DNA from: Cavia porcellus | Lineage: Eukaryota; Chordata; Mammalia; Rodentia; Caviidae | Assembly (NCBI RefSeq): GCF_034190915.1 | Contig: NW_026947484.1 | Coordinates: forward strand, 71,565,482-71,629,481 | Length of the DNA: 64,000 bases | Direction of reading: 5' to 3' | In this document: piece by piece, positions 51,975 to 61,867 of the stretch | How the letters are laid out: every line of letters begins with the position of its first letter | Numbering within the stretch: the first letter of the stretch is position 1 | Made by a program: the position numbers and the translations under genes | Notes under the pieces: model-generated | Told to the model about the DNA's origin: nothing | The model's input: the letters and a program-made list of their open reading frames with translations, nothing else | The model's database searches: none

Positions 51975-54900
51975 CGTCTGTTCACTTGACTGTCCCAGAT
52001 CTAGGGCATCTTTCTCAGCCATGTTAACCTTTGTTTCTGCTACTGAAAAAGCTTTATGTTATATGGGACTAAGACTAAAACTTGGATGGAACCTACTGTT
52101 TGTGCCACGAGTTTCCAGCCAAACCCAGGCCAGGACACTCAGACATCTTCAGGGTTTTCCCTTCCAGTTATAAGTCATGGAAAAGACTCCTGTCATCTAT
52201 GACAGCATGAATATAGTGGGAGTACGTGTTCCTTGATGAGCATCAGACATGGAATGATCAATACTGAATGATTCCTCGTTGTGGGGAGAAACTGAAAGAG
52301 TCAGACTCACAGAGGCAGAGCATGAGATGGGGGTCACCAGTACCTTGTGGGAGACTAGGGATGAGGATCTCTGAGATGTTTGGGAAAGGACACAGAGTTG
52401 CACTCATGCAGAAGCAGTAAGTTCAAGGATCCGCTTTGCAGTGTGTGGACCACAGTAGCAATGGGTCACGTGTGTTCTCATCACCAAAGTAAATGCTGAA
52501 ACCCTACCTATGGGGCCAGATTTGCTCTGTGGCTTTTTTCTACATCAGAGCCATCCATGCATGTGAAAATAACATTCGTGTATACCTTTTCATTCCTCAC
52601 AAAGGCCTATGTCCCCACATTCTTCAGTGATAAGAAGCTGTAGTTTATGTACACAAATATGAAAATAGGGTATCTGTTGCATATATACATATGCACATTA
52701 TGTGACTGGTTCCTGTGTACTCACAGTGACAATATGCTTTCCTGATAACACTGTAAATAAAATTATTACAATATAGTACACATAAAAATATCTAGAGGCA
52801 AGAGCACGTGAAGGATGGGGAAAATGGAACAAATGAATAGTTACAGTTCTACATATAGCACATGTCCTATATACAGACAGCATATATATACATGTGTTAC
52901 ACACTATAGGTAAATATTTGACGAATACCAACAAAGTATCAAAAAAACTGTTTTCCAGAGATGTGACGTATAACTAGGACAAGGCCGTCTTCTTCTTAGG
53001 AGTGGTAAACAGTCGGCCTTATACCACCTGATACAGAGATGGCTGCCCCTCTGACTATGAAAGGGTTGTGTCATGCCCCACAGTGAGGAAATACTCTCAG
53101 CTCAAAGTTTTCATCATAATCCTTCCAGTCACTTGTTCCCCATGTCCTTGCTGTGACAGAGAATCTGAGGTCATGTTTTTTCCCTCAAAACATCTTCAAA
53201 CCAAGAAAAAAAGCATTTAGTCAGCCTTGCAAGCAGATGCAATAGATAGGGAAAAACAAAACTAAAAGTCAATGTATTTCTGAGTGATCAAATATACCTA
53301 GTTTTTCCATATCAATTTAGGCTTCAATTGAATTTTAATGTTTTTATTATTGATAGAGTCCTATCTAATTAGAGTTGTGATTCTTGCATATCTTGATTAA
53401 TAACAGATAAAAATGTCTAAATATCAAGTATTTTCTATCAGGTTAAACCTACTGTGTTCCTATCATGTGTGTAGAATAGTTAGTCTGCCACTTCCAAGTG
53501 GCCGCCTGGAGCCATGCGCTGTGTTGAATTAAAATAATCCAAAAGATGAGCACACTTACTGCAATAGCTGCCCTGTTCCTAGATCACAGTGTGCTGATTA
53601 GATTTACAACCCTGGGTCTCACAGGCAGACTCTCCTGAATGGTGATCCCTTTCCCTGTACAGTGTAAATCAAAGGTGAACACCAGAAAGATCTTTCGACA
53701 CTCCTGACACTTCAGTCAAAGACTCAGTGACAGTTAAAACCTGAATCTTATCATGAACCATTGTCTATTCATTTATCCAATGGAGTGAGCATTGCTTTTT
53801 GGACTTACTGTTGCATGTAGTAATTGGAAGATGAAGAAAAATAGATAAAAAATGTAAAATGTTTCTAAAGAAAGTCTCAAGTTAGTAATTTGATGCTCAG
53901 TCATAAATTCTTGGAAGTTTAATTCCAACACCTAGAAAATAAATGCTGTTTTACTTATCTGTAGCCTGCTTGGCTCAAAGAGTATGTAACTCATGAACAT
54001 TATTTATTTTCTTTTTTTCTTTTTCTTTTTTTTTTTTTTTGTACCGGGAATTGAACTCACAACCTCATGCTTGCCAGGCAGGCACTTCTGCTGGTGAGCT
54101 AAATCCCCTGCAGCATTCTCTATTTTTATCTACCATTTCTGCAACCTCTATTTTGATTCTTACACACAGATCTGAGATGAGAAACTTTACTCAATTCAAA
54201 ATCATGTGTACACACACACACACAGACTGCACTGTCTTTAAACTATTTGAGTTTAATTTCTTATTTTATTTCCTTCATTCTTGGGGTGTAGATATTTGGA
54301 CCAGTACAACAAATCATGAAGTTTAAGACTTTAGATGAAGTGATCAAGAGAGCAAACAACACTACCTATGGCTTAGCAGCAGGAATCTTCACCAAAGACC
54401 TGGACAAAGCAGTGACCGTCTCGTCCGCTCTGCAGGCAGGAACAGTGTGGTGAGTTAGGTGACTGGGAAACAAACAGAGACTCTTCAGTGTTAGTCATAT
54501 CAATAGACAACACTATGCAGTGTGCAAAAAAAATAGAATAAAAATGTCTACTTTAAATGGTTTTGACTTAGTAGAGATAATGCTTATTGCAACATTTAAT
54601 TCTTATTTCAGATTCTCACTCTAGGATCATTACAGATGTCTAAGAATCATAATTAAGAAAAATGTACTGGACTTTTAAGAATATCTCTTTCATTCTGAAC
54701 CTCCCCATTTCTTCCATTTTATAATTTAATAAAGGAATGTAAATTCCAAGGCCGTGCCCCTCAAACTCTTGCAACCTCTCACCAGTTCCCAGCCCTTAGC
54801 CTGCTTCCTCAGTACTTTCTGTCCCATAAAACCTCCCTTTGGTCCCTCATTCCTGGCAACAGGACAAAGTTACTTTCCTTCATACACAAATTCCAGTTTA

Positions 54901-57900
54901 AAATGAAATATTTAGCAGACCACTAATGAACTCCAGAGTTGGTTAAATTTTACCAATAATTTCAAGATAGAGTCTGATTTTTCAACTTAAAGTATGATTA
55001 ACAAAAGTTTCAAAATTAAAAACAAAAACAGAACAGTGACACAAAGTAGAAATGCAAACTTTCCGTTAAGAGAGCAAATTTGTTGAAGGAAATATTCCTT
55101 CCTTATGAGAGACAGTAAAAAGCTCCCTGTGGCTCATGATATTATGAAACCTGGGAATTGGGAGAGGAAGTATTTTAGCTGAGAAAATATTTGAAGACTA
55201 TTTGAAAACCAAAGTAAATCTTTCAAAAACAATACAATTAATTTATTTGGAGATTACTTTCTACCTATTATTACAGCATTAAAGAAAGGAAAAATGTAAA
55301 ACCAGAATATTTTTCTCCTTTAATTTTTTTGTTTATTTTGGGATATTTTGGGTTTGGTTTCCATTTTGTTTTGTTTTGCTATCGCTGTGTAATGATAACA
55401 TATTGGTAATTAGCTTGAGCTATTAACTTTCACCAGCAGAAAATTCAAAGCTGAACAAATTGTTCATCACCTAAAAAGTTGTAATTATTTTTTCTTGTCC
55501 TGTATTCTATCATACATTTTTCTTTGAGTCTACACACACATTTGTAATAGTATTTCTTTATATAGTCACCTTTAATGAATAAAGGTTTTAAACTGATAAT
55601 TAAATCTAACACTTGGAAAATCTTGTGTTTTAGCAATTTATTAAATCAAGGAATGGAAAGAAATGAGCCTGTTATTATGATACATATTTAAATTGATTTT
55701 TTGGAAGGATGTAACCTTCCAGAGAACTACAAAGCTTATTAAATACAGGAAATACAGAATACTTGTTCCACAGATTCCAATATCTATCCTTTTTCTTCCT
55801 TTTTGACCCTTTATAATTCAAACTACCAATTATTGAGTACTACTGAACTGTGCACACAAATATTTTATTTGCTTTTAGGTACTGTGTGTTTATATGTATG
55901 TATCCATAAGATTTCTGCATTAGTATTTATAATGCTTTTTTAAAAATCTCAATGAACATGTTGTATTAAAATGAGTGAAGTTCTTAAAATAGTTTCCTCG
56001 TTTTCTAAATTTCCCAATTAGGAATTACTTCATGCATTATATATTTAATTTTTTAATTTCTGCCACAGGGTAAATTGCTATGCTGCAATAGCCAATCAGT
56101 GCCCTTTTGGTGGATTCAAAATGTCTGGAAATGGACGAGAACTGTAAGAATATCTTTCTATTATAATAAATGTTTACTTTCATAAAAGCTTTTTTATCAC
56201 TCCAGGGAATTAATCCGTGTTCACTATCACAGATGCAACCTGCCTGTGTTCTGTTTTGAAGAGATATAATAAACTCATTAAATACTGTATTAATCTATAA
56301 ATTCAGAAAGACAGTAGCAGAAAGGGAGTATAAATTTTCTAGGCTTCTACTATTAATAAAGGACCACAGTGAGCACTTTACTTGAAGATTGAATTTTTCT
56401 ATATTTTTAGACTTGCTTGTTGTGTACATATGAATGTAAGCTGTTCGAGAGATGTTTCCAAAAAGAAGGTGGGAATTAAATTTGTGACTGTAAGATGTCT
56501 GTAACTACAGAACCTTCCATTTGAATATATGTTTTAAATAAATCAATTAGATGCCTTATCCAAAAATAGTTTCACCATTAAATGAATGGTTCGTATTTAT
56601 TAAAATATCGTCAATACACATTCTAAAATTTTAAGCTATCTCAATGACTTAGTTTTGAAATTAATATATAACTCTATAAATAAATTTGACTCTCAAAATC
56701 ATGTTTTGCAGTTGTTATTAGACTGAGAATATTTACACATGAATTTACGAGCTTTAAGTTCATTTTAAAACAAAGAGTATAGGTAGAAATTTTTAATATT
56801 CACATGCATCTTTATACACAAGGAGCATAGCACTTTATTGGGTTACTTTTTTCAATCACATTTAGATATTGTATTTATTAGAATATTTTCAATTTGATAA
56901 CAAAAATTAAGAAACAAAATGACTTACACAAACTATAGAGTCAAACTTAAATTATAAAGCTTCCTGTTTTGTTAGCAGCAAGTATAATGAACCTCGGTTC
57001 CTAAAACCATGACTGTTCTAATATAGCCATCATCACGGTCTCTTATCTTACTCAGCAAACCACAGTGAAATAAACACTCGTGGGGAAGCAGGGAAATGGG
57101 GCAGTGGTAGGATGACCTATGGGCATTCTCAGATGCTTGCCACAAATAAGGTTCTAGGAGTCCTCGATAAATGACACCACTTCCCATCTTGTGTAACATT
57201 ATAGTGGCAGAAGCACACAAAAAAGATGTAGTTCAAAATGCCAGGCATTGTGAATTAATTAGCTGAGTAAGAGTACACACCTCATGATGTTAGGACATAG
57301 GATTTTAAAGAGAAATAGGATACAGATTTAGATGTCTGGAAGCCAAGAAAACTGCCTTGGATCTGATTAGTGGAGAGCTGAAATGCTGCGGCCCTCTATA
57401 GAAAGTGGGTGAGTCCGTCGATAGTGCTGAATGATATGAAGTGGACAGACGCAGAGCAAACAGAATGGAAGCCTGACAGGACTACAGCAGAGTCCTGCCT
57501 CCATCACCGGCCACCATGGGGCTGGTTCAAAGTGTCCAAAATCTGAGCCTCTGTTCCCTCAGGTTTAAAATAAGGATGTTACCATTCCTTTTAAGGTGAT
57601 ATGAGAGTTATATAATGTATTCAATATTCAGTCAATAGCCTTACATGACTGACCTAACGTAAGGGCTCCAAGAATGATATTTTTTCTTCTCCAGTTTCTT
57701 CTGTTTACAGTATTCTAACTGGGGAAATCCTTGAGGAAACTAATTACTTCCTGACAATGATCAGATTAAATTGCAATGGTTGGTCCAGTATAGCTAGCCT
57801 AGCGCTCTAACACCTTAGCCCAATAATCTTGATAAAGTAAACTAAGAATGTTAGAATAACTAATGCAGACAATACGTTTCTGTTTTGCTTAATACAACTT

Positions 57901-60293
57901 GTGCAACTTTAATAAGATTGAAGCATAAAGAAATCAAATAAGACAAAGACTAAAATTGGGAATCAACTATCACTCCTAAAACCCTTAATGTAGTTATACA
58001 TAATTTCCCTCTTTAAAACACAAAAGGAAATTTTTTTTAGCTCAAAATCTCATTTAACAATGTTACTGTGAATACCTGTTGAATAAATTTCATGAATTTA
58101 ATAAGTTCCTGGTTGCAAGACATTTAAAAGGAACCGCTGAAGCAATAACCTCAAATAACCCCAAGATCTGAATTATAATTTGCCCTCAAAGATGGAAAAA
58201 CAAAATTCTTCAGTGAGGAATATAAAAAAACCAAAAATAGTTGAATGGTGACACTGAGTCACCAAACTTGACTTTTGAATCTCTGATCACGTTTTAGGTA
58301 CGGGAGTGGGTGAAGTAACAGAAATTACTCCTTAGGGTAATTGCACTGGTATCACATATTTTACCTGGATCACTTGAGACTTGGCAGGTAATAGGATCTC
58401 AGTTTTTGCTTTCAAAAGAAGAGTAAGTAAATGTAAACAGGCTTTATGTAAGAGCTCCAGTTTCCTCTAGGACAACTTAATTACCATAAAATTCCTTTCT
58501 GGGCACAGAGGAAAATCTATATAAAATTCTTCAGCAGGACTCTTTACTTACACTGTGTGCCATAGATGGAAATCTTGAGTATTAGGTGGGCACCTAGTAC
58601 AATCTCAGTATTAGGTCTCATTCCAGAGCAATTGTAATCAGCTGCATAACAAGGCCAAAAATGGTTTGTAAATGCATTGTTCACAAACACAGACCCAGGA
58701 CCTCAGAGACTTGATAAGATAAAGAGAAACTCAGGCATATGTTTTGTGTTCTATGACGGGTATGATACACGTGTGCATACGAATCCTAAGGAAGAGGACT
58801 GTTTCAGCCTGAATGTGACAAGAATCACACTCCTCTTCTGAGAATTTCAAGCCCCCTTGTAAGTCAAAGTATAATGAGTAGCCCATTAGTAAAAATCATG
58901 GATTAGTTCATATAGTTTTCAGAGCTATAAATATTTAGTGAGCCTCTATATCTAAATTCTTCTACTACATTGAAAAACAGGCTTATCAAAGCTTTTAGGA
59001 TATATTTCCAAAGCTTAATCACCCCCAAAATTAATCAGTCAGAGAATTATGTTTCTCTGGAGAAATGATCTTCTATACTTGTCTACATCACAGGAAAGGA
59101 AGAGAAGAATATTAAGATATTCTTCTGTGAACCTACATTTGCATAGGTGTTATGATTTTAAGCATAGTCTTATTCAAAATTTGATCTTCTCATCAAATCA
59201 CTACAGAAAATTACTGATCTCAGACCTAGTTTTCTCTTCAATAAATAGCAAATCATATCTTCCAAAACGAATATAAATCTGATAATCGGGACTTGTGTGC
59301 AAACACTATTACTCATGATAATTGAGTATTATTTGTGGTGGACATGAGAGGTATTCAAACAAATGGCAAAAGATAAAGGGGACTGCATAAAGGTGAAATA
59401 GCTACATTTGTAAAAAGTCCAAAAGCCTGAATTTAGACCAATCTCTGTCTTCTTTGTTTCAAGAGAGAAAATATACATGCCCTCAAAAAAAGAAAAAAAA
59501 TTTAAAAAATAAAGTTCGAGCTTTTGTTTTACCAAGAATCAAAGGATATTAACACAGCACATCCAAAAAATATTAGGAATCTTAGAATGAAAATGGCAGT
59601 GCTGTGATTTTCTACCCACACCAATTCTGTGCCAGCAGCACATTACACACAGGTTCTGTTTCAGTTAAATAACATTACTGTACCACCCTTCAGTAAAAAG
59701 TATCGCCACGTGTCTTATGCTATGTCTGCCTATTTATCTGAATATAAACTGAGAATGATAACATCCCGGTTCTTAAATTATCTGTGGAGTAGCTGGAGCT
59801 TCAATACTTAAGTAGATTTGTGTATTAAATGAACAATTTCTAAGAAAATCAACTAGGGGTGTGTAATACTTTAAATGAAAGACATTTGTTTGAGACCAGG
59901 TCTCACTATGCACAAGCTGGCCTTGATATTGCTTGCATAGCCCAAGCTGCCCTCAAATTCACTGTGATCCTTTTGCTTCACCTTTCAAGAGCTGGGATCA
60001 TAGGCATGCGCCATCATGCCTAGCGAAAGACACTTTTAAGAATGTTTTTCTCAAGAGGATTTATAAATAACCAATTTATGTTCGGCTAGCTTCACCGTGC
60101 ATGGGAAATATATTCTTAGATAGATAAGCAGGAATATAACGGTACCAAAGCAAGGACTATTATATAATTACATCGCTTAGTTCAGTGATATTTATGAGTA
60201 AATTTTTTCTCTCTCTGCAGGGGTGAAGATGGTCTCTATGCATACACAGAGATCAAGACTGTCGCAATGAAAATCTCTCAGAAGAACTCCTAA
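27546..60293 (+). CDS. ALDH1A1-like: Copy B: complete ALDH1A-family aldehyde dehydrogenase (retinal dehydrogenase 1-like), 13 exons, 500 aa
   Basis: Thirteen coding exons (63, 105, 141, 130, 62, 129, 114, 103, 185, 165, 158, 75 and 73 bases) join in frame to 500 residues, one fewer than human ALDH1A1 as I recall it, so residue numbers match mature-enzyme numbering. The family oxidises retinal and other aldehydes with NAD+ in the cytosol, as a tetramer. Seen in the sequence: oxyanion Asn169 (WN), Lys192 and Glu195 (KPAEQTP), the FTGS nucleotide-fold motif at 243-246, the Glu268 signature LELGGKSP, Cys302 in GQACIAAS, and Glu399/Phe401 (EEIFGPV). Compared with typical ALDH1A1, the substrate channel is altered: Leu120, Met124, Ala170, Ala173, Met292, Ile296, Ala301 and AAIA at 457-460. 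It is most likely an active dehydrogenase with changed substrate preference; a crystallin-like or other non-retinal role is possible. ALDH1A1 versus ALDH1A7 orthology is undecided. Confidence 0.95.
27745..27862 (+). mobile_element. B1-like SINE
   Basis: TGCATGCCTGTAATTCTAGC and GAGGCCAGTGCAGTCTACAT match the order of B1 landmarks. Confidence 0.7.
30727..30872 (+). mobile_element. ID-like SINE with long A-rich tail
   Basis: Head AACTAGAGATTTAGCTCAGC, B-box GAGTTTGATCC, then CAAA and AAAG repeats. Confidence 0.8.
33075..33179 (+). CDS. ALDH1A1-like: Copy B exon 2 (105 bp)
   Basis: Residues 22-56, from [18 protein letters not shown] to VEEGDK. Acceptor CCACAG, donor GTGAGT, phase 0. This is the start of the NAD-binding domain. 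Confidence 0.97.
33180..36516 (+). other. Copy B intron 2
   Basis: Contains an A-run at 34484-34502, a B1-like SINE at 35291-35395 (plus strand, TCTAATCCCAGTATTCCGGAGG) and a (GGAT)n run at 36284-36316. Confidence 0.7.
35291..35395 (+). mobile_element. B1-like SINE
   Basis: Landmarks CCTCTAATCCCAGTATTCCG and GGCTGAGGCAG, with a degenerate 3' part. Confidence 0.7.
36517..36657 (+). CDS. ALDH1A1-like: Copy B exon 3 (141 bp)
   Basis: Residues 57-103, containing [18 protein letters not shown] and ending RLLLA. Acceptor TTACAG, donor GTGAGT. A strongly conserved ALDH1A segment. Confidence 0.97.
36658..37706 (+). other. Copy B intron 3
   Basis: About 1 kb with a degenerate minus-strand B1-like SINE at about 37213-37312; nothing else recognised. 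Confidence 0.65.
37707..37836 (+). CDS. ALDH1A1-like: Copy B exon 4 (130 bp), channel-entrance exon
   Basis: Residues 104-146 plus one base, including [20 protein letters not shown] and [12 protein letters not shown]. Positions 120 and 124 are Leu and Met. As I recall, human ALDH1A1 has Asn and Gly there, and Met124 is the state found in mitochondrial ALDH2. Gly124 is commonly cited as making the ALDH1A channel wide enough for retinal. Confidence 0.96.
37837..38460 (+). other. Copy B intron 4
   Basis: About 620 bases of unique sequence; nothing recognised. Confidence 0.7.
38461..38522 (+). CDS. ALDH1A1-like: Copy B exon 5 (62 bp)
   Basis: Completes Asp147 and runs through [18 protein letters not shown] to residue 167. 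Acceptor TTCCAG, donor GTAAGT. Confidence 0.96.
38523..41528 (+). other. Copy B intron 5
   Basis: Dominated by an old minus-strand L1 fragment; otherwise unique DNA. Confidence 0.7.
39080..40500 (-). mobile_element. Old degenerate L1 fragment (ORF2 3' part), minus strand
   Basis: The plus strand carries the order of landmarks familiar from antisense L1 ORF2: GGTCACACAGAATTTCTGAA, GAGGAATCTCCATACTGACT, CTTCCCACCAGCAATTTAG, GTATCTG/TATTCTAGATATTAG and GCATCATGGTTCTTTTATCA. Many indels and stops show it is long dead. Ends are approximate. Confidence 0.75.
41529..41657 (+). CDS. ALDH1A1-like: Copy B exon 6 (129 bp), oxyanion Asn and cofactor Lys/Glu
   Basis: Residues 168-210, opening [20 protein letters not shown]. 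Asn169, which stabilises the oxyanion, and Lys192/Glu195, which bind adenosine ribose, are present. Phe170, nearly invariant in ALDH1/ALDH2, is Ala here, and position 173 is Ala where human ALDH1A1 has Val. Met174 and Trp177 are kept. Confidence 0.97.
41658..42985 (+). other. Copy B intron 6
   Basis: About 1.3 kb, no recognisable repeat or gene. Confidence 0.65.
42986..43099 (+). CDS. ALDH1A1-like: Copy B exon 7 (114 bp)
   Basis: Residues 211-248, [20 protein letters not shown] to VAFTGSVE. Contains the FTGS part of the nucleotide-binding motif. Position 247 is Val where human has Thr. Confidence 0.97.
44178..44368. repeat. GA-rich simple sequence
   Basis: About 190 bases of imperfect (GA)n/(GACA)n/(GAAA)n, a purine strand with triplex potential. 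Confidence 0.95.
44429..44808 (-). mobile_element. MaLR-type solo LTR, minus strand
   Basis: Plus strand begins TGTTAGTCTTTTCTCCTTGTTGAGACG and ends near AAGTTGACACAGTGATCAACA. AGCTCACAGTTAGTGGAGGT and GGCCACTCCTCCCTCCAAGG match the layout of rodent MT/ORR1-like LTRs. Confidence 0.65.
45603..45705 (+). CDS. ALDH1A1-like: Copy B exon 8 (103 bp), catalytic Glu268
   Basis: Residues 249-282 plus one base. The glutamate active-site signature LELGGKSP places the general base at Glu268. Donor GTGAGT splits the following Leu codon. Confidence 0.97.
45706..47235 (+). other. Copy B intron 8
   Basis: About 1.5 kb of unique AT-rich DNA; nothing recognised. Confidence 0.65.
47236..47420 (+). CDS. ALDH1A1-like: Copy B exon 9 (185 bp), catalytic Cys302
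   Basis: Residues 283-344. Nucleophile Cys302 lies in [15 protein letters not shown]; the neighbouring Cys301 of most ALDH1A proteins is Ala. Position 292 is Met (His in human as I recall) and 296 is Ile (Tyr). The cysteine active-site pattern is still satisfied. Donor GTGAGC. Confidence 0.97.
49235..49278. repeat. (TA)n microsatellite
   Basis: About 22 TA units in the private part of copy B intron 9. Confidence 0.95.
49349..49500 (+). mobile_element. B1-like SINE, only in copy B
   Basis: GGCTGTGGGGTTACACAAAC start, CAGCACACGGGAGGCTGGAG, GCCAACCTGGGCTACTTAGT and an A-run end. Absent from the aligned part of copy A. Confidence 0.75.
51726..51890 (+). CDS. ALDH1A1-like: Copy B exon 10 (165 bp)
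   Basis: Residues 345-399, [10 protein letters not shown] to RIAKEE. Same borders as copy A exon 10, with one amino acid changed (Asn for His). Confidence 0.97.
51930..51972. repeat. (GT)n microsatellite
   Basis: About 21 GT units, 40 bases after exon 10. Copy A has only about five units at the same place, so it expanded after duplication. Confidence 0.95.
54010..54113 (-). mobile_element. ID-like SINE, private to copy B
   Basis: T-rich tail then GTACCGGGAATTGAACTCAC to GCTAAATCCCCTGCAG on the plus strand. The site is empty in copy A near 5278. Confidence 0.85.
54292..54449 (+). CDS. ALDH1A1-like: Copy B exon 11 (158 bp)
   Basis: Residues 400-451 plus two bases of Trp452. The protein is identical to copy A over this exon; six silent differences. 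Confidence 0.97.
54450..56068 (+). other. Copy B intron 11
   Basis: Very similar to copy A intron 11, especially 54690-55720; lacks the SINE found in copy A. Confidence 0.75.
56069..56143 (+). CDS. ALDH1A1-like: Copy B exon 12 (75 bp), substrate-loop exon
   Basis: Completes Trp452 and encodes [20 protein letters not shown] to GRE, with the split codon completed as Leu477. The loop 457-461 is AAIAN, against GGGGN in copy A and, as I recall, GVVSA in human ALDH1A1. Phe465 is kept. Confidence 0.97.
56144..60220 (+). other. Copy B intron 12
   Basis: Aligned with copy A intron 12; contains the shared B1-like SINE at 59892-60024 and no gene. Confidence 0.75.
59892..60024 (-). mobile_element. B1-like SINE shared with copy A
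   Basis: Counterpart of 11236-11366, inserted before the duplication. Confidence 0.8.
60221..60293 (+). CDS. ALDH1A1-like: Copy B exon 13 coding part and stop
   Basis: [20 protein letters not shown] and KNS, then TAA at 60291-60293. The protein is identical to copy A. The [11 protein letters not shown] ending resembles rodent ALDH1A1/ALDH1A7. Confidence 0.97.
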
Positions 60294-60770
60294 TCCCCAG
60301 GAGTGCAGACTCTTCAATGAGCTGGCATCCCCTCCAGTCACCAGTGTAGTGGAATTTACATATAAAATTTATTTTTCTTAATTTTTTAAACAGAAGCTAA
60401 TCACATTGCTGTTAATACACATTAAAAACTAGACATGTCACTCATTGTGAAAGGAATCTTTTTCCAATTGACATGAAAAGGATGGATCTGGATGCAAGAT
60501 CTCTTTAGTTTTGCTGTAGTGATGTACTGTTCTTTGTAAGTAATGTCAGGAATAATCATTTTATAGAGGTGCACCAATAGTCACTTAGGCCTTCACCCTC
60601 AAAGACTGTGAGGTCTTAATATTCATATTAATGACAGCGTGAGTTTCTTGGTTTCCAGCAATTATGCCATCTGTGGAGCATCTTGAAATGTTTCCTAGAA
60701 TGTCGTGTCTGCTTGTCAAATGAGATGTTTCACTGTAATTTCAATATAAAGTTTAACTAAAACACACATG
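60294..60770 (+). other. Copy B 3' UTR (end approximate)
   Basis: Aligns with the copy A 3' UTR. AATATA at 60743-60748 is the likely poly(A) signal; no AATAAA is seen. Confidence 0.6.
60743..60748 (+). promoter_or_regulatory. Candidate variant polyadenylation signal AATATA (copy B)
   Basis: Aligned with AATACA in copy A, with the same flanking sequence and a T-rich region downstream. Confidence 0.5.
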
Positions 60771-61344
60771 ATTCTTGTTCATTTCGAATTATTCTTACTT
60801 ACAACTTTGTGCTTTTGTGAATTATTTACTCTGTCCCTGAATATTGAAGAACAGTATTTAATTAATCATAATGATTAACTTAAAAATCAAGAGATGAAGG
60901 AAAAGAAAGGGAGAAGAAAGATAGAGACAAAAAGAAAAAAGAAAGAAAGAGAAAGAATTAAGCTGTGTTATGAACATGTAACCAATACCTAAGAGGAAGG
61001 CATTCATTATGTACTGCAAGCTGGTACTAATAAAATTTAAAATTTAATAAACAAGCCATCTACTCATTCTCCCATGGGTGGAGACACAGATCTTATTTTC
61101 CAGAAGAATCCTTGAAATCACATCAAACTTTGAGAGAGCAGGAATCAGTCCTTCACGAACATTTCTGAGATCCTATGAAGTTCTAAACATGAATGTCATA
61201 CATAACCTGAGAAGAGTGAGTGGTCCATTGTCTCCAAAAGCATTAGCCTAGTAGAGAACAAAGCCACAATCCATCCCTCCCTGCAGTTGGGGATTCTAAA
61301 AGCTCTAAGAGTACAGTAGGACCTCAGGGGGTGTAATGGTGACT

Positions 61345-61516
61345 ACTTTTTTGTTTTTGTTTTTGCTTTTAGTCTTTTTGAGACAGGGTCTCACTATGTA
61401 GTTCAAATTGTTCTTGAACTCACTTTGCAACCCTAGCTGGTCTCAAACTCACAAAGATCCTCTTACCTCAGCCTCCTGAATGCTGAGATTTTAGATATGC
61501 ACCAAGACTCCCAGCT
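61345..61516 (-). mobile_element. B1-like SINE shared with copy A
   Basis: GAGACAGGGTCTCACTATGT with a TTTTTG tail; counterpart of 13044-13210. Confidence 0.8.
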
Positions 61517-61867
61517 ATAATGGTGATTTCTAGCTGAATCAGTAAAGATGGCTTCATGAAAGAAATTTGAATAGACATGAAATTTAACAAATTTGCAGTA
61601 AATAAAAGGAAAAGAGATTTTACAACATGATCTAGTTGGGCATGTTTCTTTTTTAAAAAAATACAGACATTCCATACAATATATTTTTCTCTGCAGTTTC
61701 ACACTGTGTATCAGTACGATAATATAGGTTCTACTGAGTACCACAACTTCTTTAGTTTTTTTAGTATAAAAATTTCCCAAAGTATTTTAGCAGAAAGACT
61801 GCCTTCTTCCTACATCTCCTCATTTAATACCAATTAATAGTAAGGTACTTGATCAGAAGGTGCTATT

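Larger units (their letters stand above)
51891..54291 (+). other. Copy B intron 10
   Basis: Starts with a GT repeat (51930-51972) and holds a private ID-like SINE at 54010-54113; the rest aligns with copy A. Confidence 0.75.
47395..61867 (+). repeat. Segmental duplication unit, copy B side
   Basis: Direct (head-to-tail) counterpart of 1-13557, offset by about 47.4 kb at the start. Indels distinguish the copies: extra sequence at about 49190-50760, extra bases in copy A at about 1714-1910, and private SINEs in each copy. Confidence 0.9.
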
